NCBI GenBank assembly: GCA_022446795.1
Contig: JAKVBX010000019.1
Location: forward strand, 40,392 to 91,929
Direction of reading: 5' to 3'
Length of the DNA stretch: 51,538 bases
DNA from: Phycisphaerales bacterium
GTDB taxonomy: Bacteria; Planctomycetota; Phycisphaerae; Phycisphaerales; SM1A02
Every line of letters starts with the position of its first letter. The stretch's first letter is position 1. This document shows, piece after piece, positions 51,401-51,538 of the stretch. A program made the position numbers and the translations under genes. The notes below the pieces were generated by a model that had not been told where the DNA came from, searched no databases, and saw nothing but the letters and a program-made list of their open reading frames with translations.

Positions 51401-51538
51401 GACACGACTCGACGATCACGATCAACGACACGGACTTTGAAGCCAACAACTCCATTGCCAGCAATGGAGCTGGAGGCGCATTGTACCTGCGATCGTGGCT
51501 GGATCAGGAACTTCCGTCGGAACTGACGATGACCGGCT
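45496..51538 (+). CDS. Giant secreted beta-helix/FG-GAP protein (3' cut by window edge)
   Basis: The frame is open from the ATG at 45496 to the last base, at least 2014 codons. A signal peptide comes first (AIMLLVLCSSRAWSA). Three right-handed beta-helix modules each open with a pectate-lyase-like motif: VIQALIDTASPGDSINIPAG (residue 37), VQELEDAVSSAPDGGEIRI (about 1205) and LQQAVDNAADGDTITLAAG (about 1669). Each is followed by CxFxxNxAxxGGAI repeats. Between the first two lie a WSDADNW domain (about 491), as in autotransporter- and PEP-CTERM-type proteins, and FG-GAP-like repeats (DTNGDGVGD about 795, DFDDDGDLDIAV about 1104). A calcium-type linker DLDGDGIPDNEDSW precedes module three. It is probably a cell-surface adhesin or polysaccharide-binding protein. 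The C-terminal anchor is unseen. Confidence 0.85.
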   Translation, partial: MRPRRFNTIRMARRPLSTAIMLLVLCSSRAWSADTSVIQALIDTASPGDSINIPAGTYTGNTLDINKSLVLVGQIDGNGDPTTIIDGEGTGELVRIHAYLDDGQWAADGGDHQVRFTNIILRNGNNWTEATDGPLETGAGGAISIRTIGSCQSPTAPPEHLLINLANCRVEDCWANQGGGGIANTDFSSSASGCDAGETHLPVRIDLGISECTFTGNGSTYGGDIALTWAGEIILGNSTFENGRGGGSLSISKGEDSCTLIRNVRLLDSLGTALTQYGGTLFVGNTVITGHKQGILAVNNCDVRVLHSTIADNIRDDMQAAGVMMSAGGGPTTLAIRNSILWGNTNINGMDEEAQYDHAHPSGTVDVDYSTIHGAFGAQNPLFTDPLGADGLAGGADADYRLLPGSPAVDAADSALTYLGWDWPASGLPIVSFQCRDGLDGVSNLYDGPMYTGGSGSSYAGVVWSDQGPLPCGIAQADDTDGTATAPDLVWWANGTTDNWSDADNWLWSDVPAGAGQGAILGPQPSTDPIIDGPRTVERLTVTQFPWSPTFNGELTITGDRGLRIGGSLDDLVGPTTLPALEISDGPAPRLIALGGGEIGLGGTLTVGPTAQVQLNDQFRLLDGGTLSIETGSDVNALGTIANHDGIIDPTGAATLSGGGTLELTGLRGASTYVSGKILLDLTEGDSLHVNGDVTLGGVIKIQVPKGHSIVAGDVFTLLSCSGSMSGPVVIEADLPGDGLMFRVRRSSTFRGGDALVAEAVEIGSYLSMQQAEDATTSTNINDAILADVDFDQSADTNGDGVGDTSLPDLVISASGTTEDAVHVLLNKGDVDGDDVWDGFDTQVTQVFPAGDTPMGLAVGNLSGQPVSETDLPEIAVALRHVPAIVFLNFTGGSLSEFDRILVECRDGTDATDGDCGDLGMPEPIDVVFWNLNPEGPDGIPGNGDDNTRQDIVVTCWGDSSYRTYETTETTANRGFAFERRTVTVVNTPPWGIDPTEDEDTKNNTARAMSTNPDPFQAELSVLDRGPLIDPFTLQVDTIPLADPGTDLPMAVGDLDNNGFGDLVVAQRDAGAIEIVLTDDNGEPTGAMTIPSPGSDPQSIALGDFDDDGDLDIAVIVLGTGGANETRLLRSDFIESGGSVVSFTDTGETFDTEGPPVRVLADNVDDVVGDSPADDAVILTTGTSLRGAITIVEPNIDGPIKVSTVQELEDAVSSAPDGGEIRIASGTYQLTDSIDITDRDIMISGPRPERGTPTVTLVAAPGDRVFRFNGGQSDATRLENLIIEGNDAGGGLLVQETSGDGPVIEDCIFQNCTFGYGAAIYLGNSDSTKEHKLTVRRCSFGLNEADSHSNEGVPQGDGGGIYAWHADLTVVDCAFVANSAVDDGGAILSRSSVVTLTESIFQMNNTPSAGGAIYAFAPDDETGSMVAENCIFGADDGQPMGGQLSNTCGVDGGAIYATSTGNSLLLIGCDFRDNDAARRGGAVIARDGASFAAYHSLFEANTTSGYGSTEVRGGAIYTYNCELFNLNNCDFFDNESQVGGAVRQGGSDPTDATITDCEFRGNRAMSSNGGAAYGGAMHLYQSTPCILTRCTIVDNEAGDFGGGLRVDTNTPVWLSDSIVCSNSPDQIFGTTTNVDGTWIAETCDLDGDGIPDNEDSWPYGPNPEIAGSLQQAVDNAADGDTITLAAGIYTASPGAAAVIEITGKEISIIGQLGPDGIPTTILDGEDVRKGITVDDVDGTGTPIFRNLLIQNCLGSYGGGCNIQFASPRFEQCWFADNTAVETGGAVHMGHTSASFIDCVFVRNHADRGGAVMASSECDPLFEGCSFGLSTDAASGNSADGSGGAMFLDYGLDSPPCVVTDCDFFSNYAATGGGAIRLYREDAILTGCRFGLEGSPTTGNTTSTPVYAGGAITANDGSLQLTDCQFHHNLSHYGGGVYVNDCHESLGHSVSIQSCRFTNNDAASGGGFVGHDSTITINDTDFEANNSIASNGAGGALYLRSWLDQELPSELTMTG

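Noticed and set aside
1-51538. Insertion sequences, prophage or integrase genes, attachment sites
   Set aside because: I looked for transposase or integrase motifs, terminal inverted repeats and tRNA-adjacent integrases; neither tRNA has an integrase or duplicated tRNA end next to it.

Overview
The window looks like one chromosomal segment of a GC-rich planctomycete, most probably of class Phycisphaerae. The evidence is indirect but consistent. Several secreted proteins carry dockerin-like modules of the CPADxNxDGxVxVDDxL type, one protein ends in a PEP-CTERM-like anchor (IPAPAALAIVGLAG then RRRRR), and there are very long beta-helix and Cys-rich GACC-repeat surface proteins. Housekeeping genes are shuffled relative to model bacteria: dnaG-rpoD without rpsU, rnpA-yidD without rpmH, and tig and clpX without clpP. 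I see no insertion sequence, phage gene, CRISPR array or clear base-composition break, so this reads as core chromosome with two stretches of lineage-specific surface-protein genes.

Layout. 1-2923: secreted and membrane proteins (a dockerin tail cut by the window edge, a DoxX-like membrane protein, a PEP-CTERM-like protein, a secreted esterase with a dockerin-like tail). 2966-8791: tRNA-Val, a small membrane protein, a MazG-like pyrophosphohydrolase, trpA, trigger factor with a histone-H1-like tail, a SHOCT-type membrane protein, clpX and rpmB. 8792-12965: an extended -10 promoter and long leader, then dnaG and rpoD. 13058-17210: coaC and rpoZ on the minus strand, then a ClC channel/transporter, rnpA, yidD and a fumarylacetoacetase-family enzyme on the plus strand. 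17212-27216: a tight minus-strand run of six membrane genes (polytopic SPFH protein, HflC-like, HflK-like, ABC ATPase, ABC permease, large membrane-anchored protein of unknown function). 27436-31973: a second ABC-2 permease, uvrA and a small lipoprotein. 31957-35256: DUF1573 protein, ispD and a GT2-GtrA glycosyltransferase on the minus strand. 35354-36370: tRNA-Leu, a tiny membrane protein and an ArsR-family regulator. 36537-51538: three very large secreted proteins (lamin-tail/thrombospondin-3; GACC repeat; beta-helix/FG-GAP, cut by the window edge) with a Ser/Thr kinase-TPR gene between the last two.

How the genes work together. The best candidate for an undescribed system is the six-gene operon 27216-17212: three different SPFH-type membrane scaffold proteins with an ABC exporter and an unknown membrane protein, divergent from another ABC-2 permease. 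I infer a membrane-domain-organised transport or remodelling machine; nothing in the sequence shows the substrate. tig, clpX, rpmB, dnaG, rpoD, rpoZ, rnpA and yidD form a loose block for gene expression and protein maturation.

Promoters look unusual. A -10-like motif, mostly TANNCT and often preceded by GG or AGT, sits before at least a dozen genes. In three cases (MazG-like gene, uvrA, DUF1573 gene) it ends exactly 6 nt before the start codon, which would make those mRNAs leaderless. All functional calls come from reading the sequence and motif memory; no database search was run.
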